A stretch of DNA of 64,000 bases, taken from Salinivibrio kushneri (lineage in GTDB: Bacteria; Pseudomonadota; Gammaproteobacteria; Enterobacterales; Vibrionaceae). This document shows, piece after piece, positions 37,079-45,755 of this stretch (positions are counted from its first letter, which is position 1; each line of letters opens with the position of its first letter). The notes under the pieces are model-generated. The model searched no databases and had not been told where the DNA came from. It saw only the letters and a program-made list of their open reading frames with translations. A program made the translations under genes and the position numbers. Location: NCBI RefSeq assembly GCF_027286325.1, contig NZ_CP114589.1, positions 310,001-374,000 of the forward strand. The letters run 5' to 3'.

Positions 37079-37099
37079 CCCTGTCGCTTGTTACGCTTA

Positions 37100-37112
37100 T
37101 TTACACTGTAAA
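37100..37112. promoter_or_regulatory. parS2 centromere site 6
   Basis: TTTACACTGTAAA, 34 bp start-to-start from site 5. The rest of the gap to 37388 holds a TATAAT at 37218-37223 as a possible -10 box, with no clear -35. Confidence 0.88.
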
Positions 37113-37388
37113 TTGTTCTACTAGCCTCACTATGGTGGTCGTGCAGAGGGCCAATGATTTAATCCTATCCTGGTCACGTTTTTATCAGTGATCCTGCTCC
37201 CATGCGAGATAAACCTGTATAATTTATTATAAATGAGACAATTGCGCGCACTTGCATAGGATCTGGGCTAATCTAAGCAGTGACGACAGTCGAGTGCAAG
37301 GTTCCACAAGATGATGGAACAAGCGCATTGCCAAGTGGTTTACCTGGCTAATAAAGCCGCCACAAGGAACAGATAGGCAGGAAGCGAG

Positions 37389-39053
37389 ATGCTAGACGAT
37401 ATCCTCCGCGTCTCTCAGGATGGTCAGCGTGTATATTTATCGGCAGGGAAAGTCGAGCATACAAATGGCCAACCGATAGAGAAAAAACAAATTAAGGACT
37501 GGTTGGTGAGCAACCAAGTCGAAGGCTTTTTTTGTTTTGATGATACGATAGAGTCAGCATTAACCAAGTTAAATTCCTCACCGGATGACGCTGAGCCGGA
37601 AGACTTCATTATTGCTGAACGCCGCGATGCAACCATCGAATCGCGTATCGCTGATGATAAAATGACTGCCTATTTGGTCGTTAACGGCGCGTGTGGTGGA
37701 CGTGGGTTGAAAGCCGATGACATTCTCTCTACGTTGCGTGAGGCCAATATTGTTCGAGGGATAAAAAAGCCGACCCTACAAAAACTTCTCTCCGCATCAG
37801 GAAAGCTCAAACCTGGTGAATACCTTGATGTCCCCGTCGCATTCGGTCGACAGCCTATTGCGGGCGAAGATGCCCACCTTGTCTATCTTATTGAAGATCC
37901 CGCTGAGCGTGTTAGGCGTCCCAAACAGCGTGAAGATGGAACCGTTGACATGCGCGATTTGGGTGAAATGGTGATGGTTAAGCAAGGACAGCCTTTAGCT
38001 AAACTGATCCCTGAGACATCGGGTTATGAGGGCTTCACTGTGACTGGGTCGGTTTTATCGACATCTGCCGGTAAGCCAATGACACTGACCGCTCACCCAG
38101 GCAGTGAGTTGAGTAATAAAGACCCTAATATTTTGGTGGCGACCATGGCGGGGATCCCACGGCTACAAAAAGACGGCGTGGCTGTCGATGATGCATTGAG
38201 CTTAGATGCGGTTGATGTCGGCACGGGGCATGTCAACTTTGAAGGCAGTGTGGTGATTAAAGGTGATGTTGAAGTGGGTATGAAGGTCACAGCATCGGGA
38301 ACGGTCACGGTCGGCGGTGTGGTGGAATCGGCGACCATCACCGCCGGCGCAGACATTATTGTCCAAAATGGGATCATTGGTCGACAAGTCGCAGCAGACT
38401 CTGACATCAATTGCACCTTGGTTGCGGAGGGCAATATCGTTGCTAAGTTTGCGCAATATGCCACGCTCTGTGCCAATCAAAACCTAGAACTCACCTTGCA
38501 TGCTATGCATTGCAAAACCCATGTGGGACAGTCAATCGTCATCAGTGATGCCACCAAGCGCAAAGGCACATTGGCGGGCGGTAAACATGAAGTTGGCGAA
38601 AAAGTACAGGCGGTGATTATCGGTGCTAGCGCAGGAGCGCATACGTATATACATTGCTTTCCGCGTCTGCCGATACTTAAACGGGAACTCGTCAATTTAA
38701 ACAAGAGCTGGGAAGAGAAAAGTGCCCAATTGGATAAGATCCAGGCGGCAGAGAAAAAACTTGAAGCGGTTCCAGAAGAGAAGCGCGATGCGGCCATGGT
38801 GGAGAGAATAAGCTCGACACGCGAGCACCTTTCTACCGCGTTAAGTGAAATAGAAGCCTTGGTGGAAGAAACAGATGCAGCAATAGAAAGCGGATACCAG
38901 ACGGCCAGCATCATTGCGACTAAGTCGCTACTGAGTCGAGTCCATTGCACTATTGGCGAAGAAAAGCACCTGGTTCACTCAGAGCACGGCCCATCACATT
39001 TGTTTTATGATAATGCCGCGATTGAATTAAAGCCGTATCAAGCTAATGGCTAA
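37389..39053 (+). CDS. FapA family polymerase/flagellar-assembly-type protein (DUF342)
   Basis: A 554-residue DUF342 (FapA) protein. A central right-handed beta-helix is visible from about residue 265 to 415 as repeated G-x-V/I-x-G hexapeptides (VVIKGDVEVGMKVTASGTVTVGGVVESATITAGADIIVQNGIIG in landmarks), followed by a coiled coil (about 450-510, KSWEEKSAQLDKIQAAEKKLE). Function of the family is poorly defined; it is linked to cell-envelope, flagellar or polarity roles in vibrios (for example FapA controls flagellar gene action). It starts 363 bp after tmcA and ends beside a parS2 site. Confidence 0.82.
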   Translation: MLDDILRVSQDGQRVYLSAGKVEHTNGQPIEKKQIKDWLVSNQVEGFFCFDDTIESALTKLNSSPDDAEPEDFIIAERRDATIESRIADDKMTAYLVVNGACGGRGLKADDILSTLREANIVRGIKKPTLQKLLSASGKLKPGEYLDVPVAFGRQPIAGEDAHLVYLIEDPAERVRRPKQREDGTVDMRDLGEMVMVKQGQPLAKLIPETSGYEGFTVTGSVLSTSAGKPMTLTAHPGSELSNKDPNILVATMAGIPRLQKDGVAVDDALSLDAVDVGTGHVNFEGSVVIKGDVEVGMKVTASGTVTVGGVVESATITAGADIIVQNGIIGRQVAADSDINCTLVAEGNIVAKFAQYATLCANQNLELTLHAMHCKTHVGQSIVISDATKRKGTLAGGKHEVGEKVQAVIIGASAGAHTYIHCFPRLPILKRELVNLNKSWEEKSAQLDKIQAAEKKLEAVPEEKRDAAMVERISSTREHLSTALSEIEALVEETDAAIESGYQTASIIATKSLLSRVHCTIGEEKHLVHSEHGPSHLFYDNAAIELKPYQANG

Positions 39054-39059
39054 TGCTGG

Positions 39060-39072
39060 TTTACAGTGTAAA
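39060..39072. promoter_or_regulatory. parS2 centromere site 7
   Basis: TTTACAGTGTAAA between the convergent FapA-family gene and lapB; the rightmost match found. Confidence 0.88.
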
Positions 39073-39075
39073 CTG

Positions 39076-41193
39076 TTAGCTAACCTTACGGATTTTCCCT
39101 TCTTTTAGCGCTTGAAGCACCGCCTTTTTCGGTCCATCTGCGACGACACATCCTTCTTCCATCACGATAAGACGGTCAACCACATCCAGCATGCTGGTTT
39201 TGTGGGTACTGAGAATGAGTGTCTCCTCTTTGCGTAAATCTTTTAGCTGGGTCTTAATGAACTGCTCTGTACGGTTATCCATCTGACTGGTTGGTTCGTC
39301 GAGTAAAATCACAGGTGGGCGGCCTAAAAAGGCGCGAGCAATTGCAACGGCTTGCCGCTGTCCCCCTGATAATAAGGCACCGCCTTCTCCAACCTGTCTT
39401 TCGAGTCCAGAGGCATGGTACTGGGTGAAACTTAATACGCCGGATCGGGCAGCTGCGTCCATAATATCGATATCATCGGCAAGTGGCTGGCCTAGGGTCA
39501 TATTGTCTCTGATTGAGCCAAAGAATAGTGTCGGTTCTTGAGGGACAAACCCAATATTGCGACGCACGTCGATATAATGAAGCTGTGATATCTCGGTATC
39601 ATCGATGGCAACCGAGCCTTGAACTGGAGAATAAAGGCCGACGATTAGTCGGGCAAGCGTTGTTTTTCCTGAACCAATTCGGCCAATAATACCAACTTTT
39701 TCTCCGGGATAAATCCGAAAGGACACTTGGCGCAAGGCGAGGGCAGTGGTGTCGGGGTAATGAAAATCAACTTTATCGAACTCGATTTTGCCACGCAGCA
39801 TCGGGCGGTGGATATAACGCTGACCTTCGGTTTGTTCCGTGGGCAGTGCCATCAGTTGGTCAATGATATCGAGTGCTGATTTTGCTTGGTGATAGCGCGT
39901 CGATAACAAAGACAGCTGAACCAAGGGCGCGACTGCTCTTGAGCTCAGCATACTTGCCGCAATCAATCCCCCCATGGTCAGTTCGCCCGCGGCTATTTGG
40001 TAGACACCAAATACAATCATACTGACGATGACAAACTGTTGAATAAAACTGGCCGAGTTATGGACAGAGTCTGTGAGACGACGTGTTTTGATGCTCCAGT
40101 TTGCCATATGGGCAACCGCTTCTTCCCAGCGATACTGAAACTGACTCTCTGCCCCGAATATTTTAATCGTCTCAAGCCCTGACAGGCTTTCTATGAGGTT
40201 GGCGTTCTTTTGTGAAGAAAGACGTGTCCCTTCCTCAATCGTGCGCCTCAGGGGCTTTTGAATGAGCCATGCATGGATGATCAACAAAGTGACCGCAAGG
40301 ATAGGCACGATCACCAAAGGACCGGCAACAAACCAAATGACAAGCAAGAAGATAATGGCAAAAGGGAGGTCAATGAGAGTGGATATCGACGCAGAGGTAA
40401 AAAATTCGCGGATGGATTCAAATTCTTGCATATGCCGAGCAAATGCCCCCACTGAAGGCGGTTTGGCGTCCATTCTTATCCCTATGACTTTGGCATAGAT
40501 GCGCGACGAAATAAGCAAATCCGTTTTCTTACCTGCAATATCAATAAAGTAACTGCGCAGCAGTTTCAGGAGTAAGTCGAAGATAAAAATGACCAAAATC
40601 CCACTTGCTAGCACCCACAGTGAGTCGAAGGCTAAATTAGGCACGATTTTGTCGTAAACGAGGCGAGAAAATAGTGGCACACTAATCGCAAAGACATTGA
40701 TAAAAAGTGAGGCGATTAAGACATCCCGGTAAATATGACGTGATTGCCAAAGTGTGCCCCAAAACCAGTGGCTCTCATCCTTCACTTGTGCTTTTGGCGC
40801 GCGTTCATCAAAGCGATATTGCTTTTTCAACAAAAAAAGTCGCCCCAGATACGCGTCGTCAAGATCATCAAGCATCACCCATCGAGGTGTCATGTCTGCA
40901 TGAGGCAGAACAATTTCCGCACGACCCTGTTGTGAGTCTACTTCTAATACCACGCACGCATCGCTATCTTTCATGAGCAAAATGGCTGGGCAGAGCAGCG
41001 AAGAGAGGCGTTCGAGCGGCATCGTTTCTTCTTTCGCAACAATCCCCGCTCGCTCAGCCGCGCGGGGAAGCAAAAAAGGTGAGAGGTAGCCGTCGGAGAC
41101 GGGGAGCCCAGACACAAGAGCATCGGGGGAGTTCGCGTTACCGAAGTAACGCGATACATAAATCAATGATTGCAGGAGCGGATCTTTAACCAT
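39076..41193 (-). CDS. lapB: Type I secretion ABC transporter LapB-like
   Basis: Inner-membrane ATPase of a type I secretion system for a large RTX/Lap adhesin. An N-terminal C39-like domain (residues about 5-125) lacks the catalytic cysteine, as in adhesin exporters. Six transmembrane helices (about 155-430) follow, then an ATPase with GRIGSGKTTLAR (Walker A), LSGGQRQAVAIARA (signature) and VILLDEPTSQMD (Walker B). I use ATG 41193 (MVKDPLLQSLIY), 8 bp inside the lapD end, since the earlier 30 residues are unlike the family. Last gene of the lap operon. Confidence 0.92.
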   Translation of the reverse strand: MVKDPLLQSLIYVSRYFGNANSPDALVSGLPVSDGYLSPFLLPRAAERAGIVAKEETMPLERLSSLLCPAILLMKDSDACVVLEVDSQQGRAEIVLPHADMTPRWVMLDDLDDAYLGRLFLLKKQYRFDERAPKAQVKDESHWFWGTLWQSRHIYRDVLIASLFINVFAISVPLFSRLVYDKIVPNLAFDSLWVLASGILVIFIFDLLLKLLRSYFIDIAGKKTDLLISSRIYAKVIGIRMDAKPPSVGAFARHMQEFESIREFFTSASISTLIDLPFAIIFLLVIWFVAGPLVIVPILAVTLLIIHAWLIQKPLRRTIEEGTRLSSQKNANLIESLSGLETIKIFGAESQFQYRWEEAVAHMANWSIKTRRLTDSVHNSASFIQQFVIVSMIVFGVYQIAAGELTMGGLIAASMLSSRAVAPLVQLSLLSTRYHQAKSALDIIDQLMALPTEQTEGQRYIHRPMLRGKIEFDKVDFHYPDTTALALRQVSFRIYPGEKVGIIGRIGSGKTTLARLIVGLYSPVQGSVAIDDTEISQLHYIDVRRNIGFVPQEPTLFFGSIRDNMTLGQPLADDIDIMDAAARSGVLSFTQYHASGLERQVGEGGALLSGGQRQAVAIARAFLGRPPVILLDEPTSQMDNRTEQFIKTQLKDLRKEETLILSTHKTSMLDVVDRLIVMEEGCVVADGPKKAVLQALKEGKIRKVS

Positions 41194-43120
41194 GGCTGTC
41201 CTGAGTATTATTGAAGATATAGCCTTGGAAACCATTGACGAACAGCTCGGAAAGGCGGGCAAGCTGTGCGTCTGTTTCCACACGCGTCGCGATAGTGGTG
41301 ATGTTTAAGTTATGCGCAGTGCGACAAATCGATGCCAAAACATGCCCTTGGGCCTCGTCTTCTATATGACTGGTATAGGCAAAGTCTATTTTTACGTAAT
41401 CGGGCTTAAAGCGTTGTAAGTAATCCAAAGACTGGAAGTTACGACCATAATTATCGACCCCAAACTGGAAGCCTGCTTGACGGATTTGATCGGTCAACAA
41501 GCCAGTGTGGTCAGCGTGACGGACAAACGCGACTTCTGGGATCTCAAATAACAGTTGGCCGGCCAGTTTGCGATGCTGGTATAGGGTTGTACCCAACCAA
41601 CGAATAAATGACGCATCAGTCACACTACTTAAGGTGAGATTAACCGCCAATGGCCCGACACTAGCGTCTTGAGACAAGGTTTTGAGCACGTGACTAATGA
41701 CATATTTATCGAGGGTTTCACCCAGTTGGAGCTGCTCTACAGCCCCTAAAAAGTGCCCAGCGCCATAATAGTGCTCGTCTTTTTCTATCGCGGAAAAGAC
41801 CTCTTGATGCAGTCGGTTTGATTCGCTGTCTGTGGCGGGTTGGTATTTGAACACAAATAGGTCTTTGGCCACGGCTTCATGCAGCAGTGCTTTCCATTGC
41901 TGTTTACCCATTGCAGCGTCACCGATAGATTGATCAATCAGTACGACAGGGTGCTCCGGCGTATTGCGTGCTTGTGATAAGGCATTATCTGCTTGTGACA
42001 GCAGCACGCTGGCATCCTGGTTCCCACCACCATTGATGGCTAACCCAACCGCTACCTTAGGCGGGGTGAGACCGGTCGGATCCGCTTGCATGTCCACGAC
42101 CATGGCTAGCACACTCTCGCCGAGCAAGCGTAAGTCATTAGGGTCTGAGTTAGGGGCGAGGATCACAAATTCATCTTTGCTCAAACGCGCAGCGGTCATG
42201 CTGTCGTCGCTAATAATCGTGGTAGTAAGATTATTAGCAAATTGCTCAACAATGCGATCCCCAGTTTCAAAGCCTTGGTTTTTATAGGCCTCCCCGATGA
42301 GATCCACTTTGATTAAGGCCATACCGCCAACACCAGATTCGGTTAACCAAGATTTAAGCTGGCCGACATAGAAGCTGCGGTTGCCCAAGCCAGATACCGC
42401 ATCTCGATAGGCGGTTTTACGTAGCCGATCGGCTTCTTTAGCTTGCTGTTCAAAGTAGTTTTTGAGCTGATCGGTCATGACATTAATGGCATTGACCACG
42501 GTCTTAAGCTCTGTCGTGGGAGGAAGCGGAATGGGATCACCAAATTTGTTTTTGGCGATTTCGCCCGCTTTAGCAGTAATTCGTGCAAGCGGTCTCAGGG
42601 AGCGCTGTAATTGCCAGCCAATGATCACGGACGCAACCAAAAAGATGATCGCCATAATTGTTCCTAACTGAACAAATGACTTCCATAATTGCTTATACGC
42701 ATAACCTGGATGAGCGACCACTTCGACTTCGGCAAGTTGCATCCAACCACTGGTGATGGTTTGTTTTTCTGTGATCACAGGAAAAATATCGAGATCGATA
42801 AACCACTGAGGAACACCCTGAATTTGTACAGGGTACTCGCGAATAATCTCACTGTTATCTGACAGCAACGTCAAATTAACCTCTCGGTAAAAGCCGCCAT
42901 CAAAAAACGCATTGATCACTGACTCGGCGGCGACTTTATCATCCGACTCTAAATAGGGTGCCAAGGCGAGCCCCATCGAATTGACCGTGTTGTTGACATC
43001 AGAGGTTTGCTGATTGAGTAAAAAGTTGCGTGTGGTATTCAGCTCGATACCGAAGACGGCCAGCACTATGCAGAAGAAAATCACTAGCATCCACGAGAAT
43101 ATTTGATTGAATAACGTCAT
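41186..43120 (-). CDS. lapD: c-di-GMP receptor LapD-like
   Basis: Inner-membrane receptor that binds c-di-GMP through a dead EAL domain and sequesters the LapG protease. Two membrane helices (about 8-28 and 150-172) bracket a periplasmic LapD_MoxY_N domain, then a HAMP, a degenerate GGDEF (RLSKDEFVIL in place of GGDEF), and a degenerate EAL (no E-A-L; EVFSAI at the motif). Length 644 is typical. It lies 6 bp downstream of lapG and overlaps lapB, consistent with coupled production. Confidence 0.93.
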   Translation of the reverse strand: MTLFNQIFSWMLVIFFCIVLAVFGIELNTTRNFLLNQQTSDVNNTVNSMGLALAPYLESDDKVAAESVINAFFDGGFYREVNLTLLSDNSEIIREYPVQIQGVPQWFIDLDIFPVITEKQTITSGWMQLAEVEVVAHPGYAYKQLWKSFVQLGTIMAIIFLVASVIIGWQLQRSLRPLARITAKAGEIAKNKFGDPIPLPPTTELKTVVNAINVMTDQLKNYFEQQAKEADRLRKTAYRDAVSGLGNRSFYVGQLKSWLTESGVGGMALIKVDLIGEAYKNQGFETGDRIVEQFANNLTTTIISDDSMTAARLSKDEFVILAPNSDPNDLRLLGESVLAMVVDMQADPTGLTPPKVAVGLAINGGGNQDASVLLSQADNALSQARNTPEHPVVLIDQSIGDAAMGKQQWKALLHEAVAKDLFVFKYQPATDSESNRLHQEVFSAIEKDEHYYGAGHFLGAVEQLQLGETLDKYVISHVLKTLSQDASVGPLAVNLTLSSVTDASFIRWLGTTLYQHRKLAGQLLFEIPEVAFVRHADHTGLLTDQIRQAGFQFGVDNYGRNFQSLDYLQRFKPDYVKIDFAYTSHIEDEAQGHVLASICRTAHNLNITTIATRVETDAQLARLSELFVNGFQGYIFNNTQDSHG

Positions 43121-43126
43121 CGGTGT

Positions 43127-43792
43127 TTACCTATCAAATTGTCTAATCGGTTTTTGCATCTTTAAGGTGTCGATACGACTACGTAAATCGTTCCAAAGGC
43201 CAAGCCGGGAAGCGTTGCCTGCAAGCTCGCCTTGGCCGCGCTCTTTCATTAACCATAGTCGGCTACCATTAAAGCTATATATAGGAAGCAGATCGCGTCG
43301 TAACGACGCACGTTTAATTGCTGGGTCTAAGTTATCGAGTAGCACCGGCTCGGATGATGGCGTTGGGTAATACGCAACGACCATATGAAATTGGTCGAGA
43401 CGGATTGCTTTTACGTACACCAGTCGCAGCTTTTTATCATCAATGCCTAACTCCCGAAGCGAAAAGTATTTTGCGATACTAAAGTCTTCACAGTCACCGC
43501 CCGCTGCGCCAAGAAACTCTAAGGGCGTTGCCCAATAGTCTTTTTTGCCCCATAGGTCAATATCATCGACAAAGTACAGCTGATTAAAAAAATCGTTCAC
43601 CTTGCGCAGCTTCTCTTGCTCTGATACGCCTTGTGTATTTTCCACCATGTTGCGCCATGCCGTGACACGCTTTCCCGCGCGTTCACCATAAAAACTCGAC
43701 ACTTGTCCCACCCAGCGTGACTCCTTGGTGGTCAGGCTCATCGCGCTGAGAGAGAGCAACAAACATAACCCGGCAATATGCCATTGCTTCAT
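43127..43792 (-). CDS. lapG: Periplasmic adhesin protease LapG-like (BTLCP)
   Basis: Calcium-dependent cysteine protease that cuts the N-terminus of a LapA-type adhesin and releases it from the cell when c-di-GMP is low. The catalytic triad is visible: Cys in GGDCEDFSIAK, His in QFHMVVAY and Asp in LLDNLDP. The signal peptide starts at ATG 43792 (MKQWHIAGLCLLLSLSA), which I prefer to the longer frame from 43852. About 221 residues. It lies between the OmpA lipoprotein and lapD genes. Confidence 0.93.
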   Translation of the reverse strand: MKQWHIAGLCLLLSLSAMSLTTKESRWVGQVSSFYGERAGKRVTAWRNMVENTQGVSEQEKLRKVNDFFNQLYFVDDIDLWGKKDYWATPLEFLGAAGGDCEDFSIAKYFSLRELGIDDKKLRLVYVKAIRLDQFHMVVAYYPTPSSEPVLLDNLDPAIKRASLRRDLLPIYSFNGSRLWLMKERGQGELAGNASRLGLWNDLRSRIDTLKMQKPIRQFDR

Positions 43793-43805
43793 AAATGTTT
43801 TCGCT

Positions 43806-44414
43806 TTAAGTCTGAGGTCGACGCGTGAAGATGGTCCATGCTTTCTCGACATCCCCTTTAAAATTTAATACTTCACCACTGACTCGCCGATACTTATCGG
43901 CCGGGTCACTACCATGCCTCGCATCCATCTCTCCTTTGGCAACCACGTCGATACGTTGCGGTGTAATGCCACGATCGATAAGCGCACGCTTGACGGTCAT
44001 TGCTCGACGATAAGAGAGCGCGTGATTGTAGGATATCGAACCGTCCGCACTGGCGTGACCGGTTAAACGGAGCTTGGTGTCAGGGTAATCCATCAGAAAG
44101 TCTGCCATAGCGTCGATATCGGTTATAGCGCTCGTTGTCACTTTTGCGGTATCGAGGGCAAAGTACACATCGATTTGTCGTGCTGATGCGGTGGGTGACT
44201 GGCGTTCGGTGGTAGGTTGAATGTAATTGGGACAGCCTTGATTATCAACGACGGCGCCACGTGGTGTCTTGGTGCATCTATCACGGGCGTTGATCACGCC
44301 ATCTTGATCGCTGTCGGTCACGTCATGATTTTGCTTGGCCGTAGGGGGTGGAGAGATTGCCACCGTACATCCGGTGACGAGTACAAGAATCAGGCTCAAT
44401 CCTAATGCTCTCAT
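43806..44414 (-). CDS. OmpA-family lipoprotein in lap operon
   Basis: A 202-residue outer-membrane lipoprotein. MRALGLSLILVLVTGC gives a lipobox VTGC (Cys 16). A short calcium-binding TSP3-like loop (DSDQDGVINARDRC) precedes an OmpA peptidoglycan-binding domain (about 80-190, with LTGHASADGSISYNHALSYRRA). It likely anchors or organises the secretion pore at the peptidoglycan. ATG 44414 overlaps the tolC-like stop by 4 bp (44411-44414), so translation is probably coupled. OmpA lipoproteins next to lap genes are common in marine gammaproteobacteria. Confidence 0.88.
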   Translation of the reverse strand: MRALGLSLILVLVTGCTVAISPPPTAKQNHDVTDSDQDGVINARDRCTKTPRGAVVDNQGCPNYIQPTTERQSPTASARQIDVYFALDTAKVTTSAITDIDAMADFLMDYPDTKLRLTGHASADGSISYNHALSYRRAMTVKRALIDRGITPQRIDVVAKGEMDARHGSDPADKYRRVSGEVLNFKGDVEKAWTIFTRRPQT

Positions 44415-45739
44415 TCCGTTTCTCCTTCTGTTCCTTGCCACTGTTTAGGTAAGGAGACTCTCAAGGCTTCCAATAAGTGACCGGTATTGTTGAGTAAACG
44501 ATACTGTGCAAGTAAATGATCATAGTTTGCGTCTAGGTAAGCGCGTCTCGCCTCAAGTAGTTCGTTTTCAGTATTAAGCAGGTCGAGCAGCGTTCGTCGC
44601 CCAATTCTAAATTGTTTTTCATACGCTTGCACTGTATCCGAGGCGGCATCAACTTGCTGCTGCAAAAGGTCTTTTTGTTGCTCGGTGAGCTGGAACGCAC
44701 TCCAAGCTAACCGGGTGCTTTCTTCTAATTGTCGATAGGCGTTATCAAAAATATCTTTGGCTCGATTCAACTCATAGGCGCCTCGTCGGATATCGGCTTG
44801 ATCGCTACCGCCATTAAATAGCTGATAACGCACGCGTAGCATGGCGCTAAATTCATCACTAAAATCATCCACGCCGCTGACTTCATCCGCCCAAGTTTGG
44901 CTGACTTCTACACTGATGTTTGGGTGGTGAGCTCCTTTAAATTGTTGATACTGCGATTTTGCCGCTTCAATATCGTAGCGCGCCAGTTTGAGTAGCGGGT
45001 TGCGTTTGACGGCTTGTTCAAGGGCGCTATCCAGTGAGCTTGGGAGGCGAGCATCATCAATAACGGGTTGGACAGGGTTGTTCGCAGGCTCGCCAACTAC
45101 GCGAAAAAATGCGGTAAAGGCATCTTCTAGGTTAGTTTCAGCTGACAAGAGGTTGGCTCGGGCCCGAGCAACGCGCGCTTGGACTTGGGAAAGATCCGCC
45201 GTTGAGCCTATCCCCGTATCTGCTCGGCGACGAATATCCGACAGAATGTCTTCATGTACTGTCATGTTCGCGCTAGAGAGATCCAGCACCTGCTGGGCTT
45301 GAAGTATCTCAAGATACACCTCTGCGACTTGTAGCGCTTTATCGGAGGCATCTGAACGCAGTTGAAAGCGTTGGCTTTCAGTCTCATACCGATTACGATC
45401 AATGTTGTTGTGTGTTTGTCCATCCCACACTAATTGCCGAAGGTTAAGGGTGGCATCTTTTCTGGCAAAATCGAGGTCATCTTGCGCTTGTGTTGTATCA
45501 TTATCGATGCGTTCGTAACCGATCCCCGCATTCAAATCAATGTCAGGTAGATAGTCTCCCTCACTCGCCTTTGTTCTCTCATGGAGGCTTTGCAGCTGAT
45601 GAAATGCGCCACGCAACTCAGGATCCGTGGCAAGCGTTGTCACAACGGCTTGCTCTAGTGACTGGCTATGAGCTGGCGCGATCACGCCAATTGTTAGGGC
45701 GACGAACCAAGATGGTTGCCAAGGAAAGTGGTAAGCCAT
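44411..45739 (-). CDS. lapE: TolC-family outer-membrane channel (LapE-like)
   Basis: Outer-membrane duct of the type I secretion system. A signal peptide (residues 1-25, ending APAHS) is followed by two repeats of outer-membrane efflux-protein coiled-coil helices (about 30-215 and 225-420), with the typical ending VQAYEKQFRIGRRTLLDLLNTENELLEARR in landmarks. Length 442 is usual. It pairs with the adjacent membrane-fusion gene (17 bp away) and the ABC transporter at the end of the operon. Confidence 0.92.
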   Translation of the reverse strand: MAYHFPWQPSWFVALTIGVIAPAHSQSLEQAVVTTLATDPELRGAFHQLQSLHERTKASEGDYLPDIDLNAGIGYERIDNDTTQAQDDLDFARKDATLNLRQLVWDGQTHNNIDRNRYETESQRFQLRSDASDKALQVAEVYLEILQAQQVLDLSSANMTVHEDILSDIRRRADTGIGSTADLSQVQARVARARANLLSAETNLEDAFTAFFRVVGEPANNPVQPVIDDARLPSSLDSALEQAVKRNPLLKLARYDIEAAKSQYQQFKGAHHPNISVEVSQTWADEVSGVDDFSDEFSAMLRVRYQLFNGGSDQADIRRGAYELNRAKDIFDNAYRQLEESTRLAWSAFQLTEQQKDLLQQQVDAASDTVQAYEKQFRIGRRTLLDLLNTENELLEARRAYLDANYDHLLAQYRLLNNTGHLLEALRVSLPKQWQGTEGETE

Positions 45740-45755
45740 AAAGCCTGTTGCCTCT

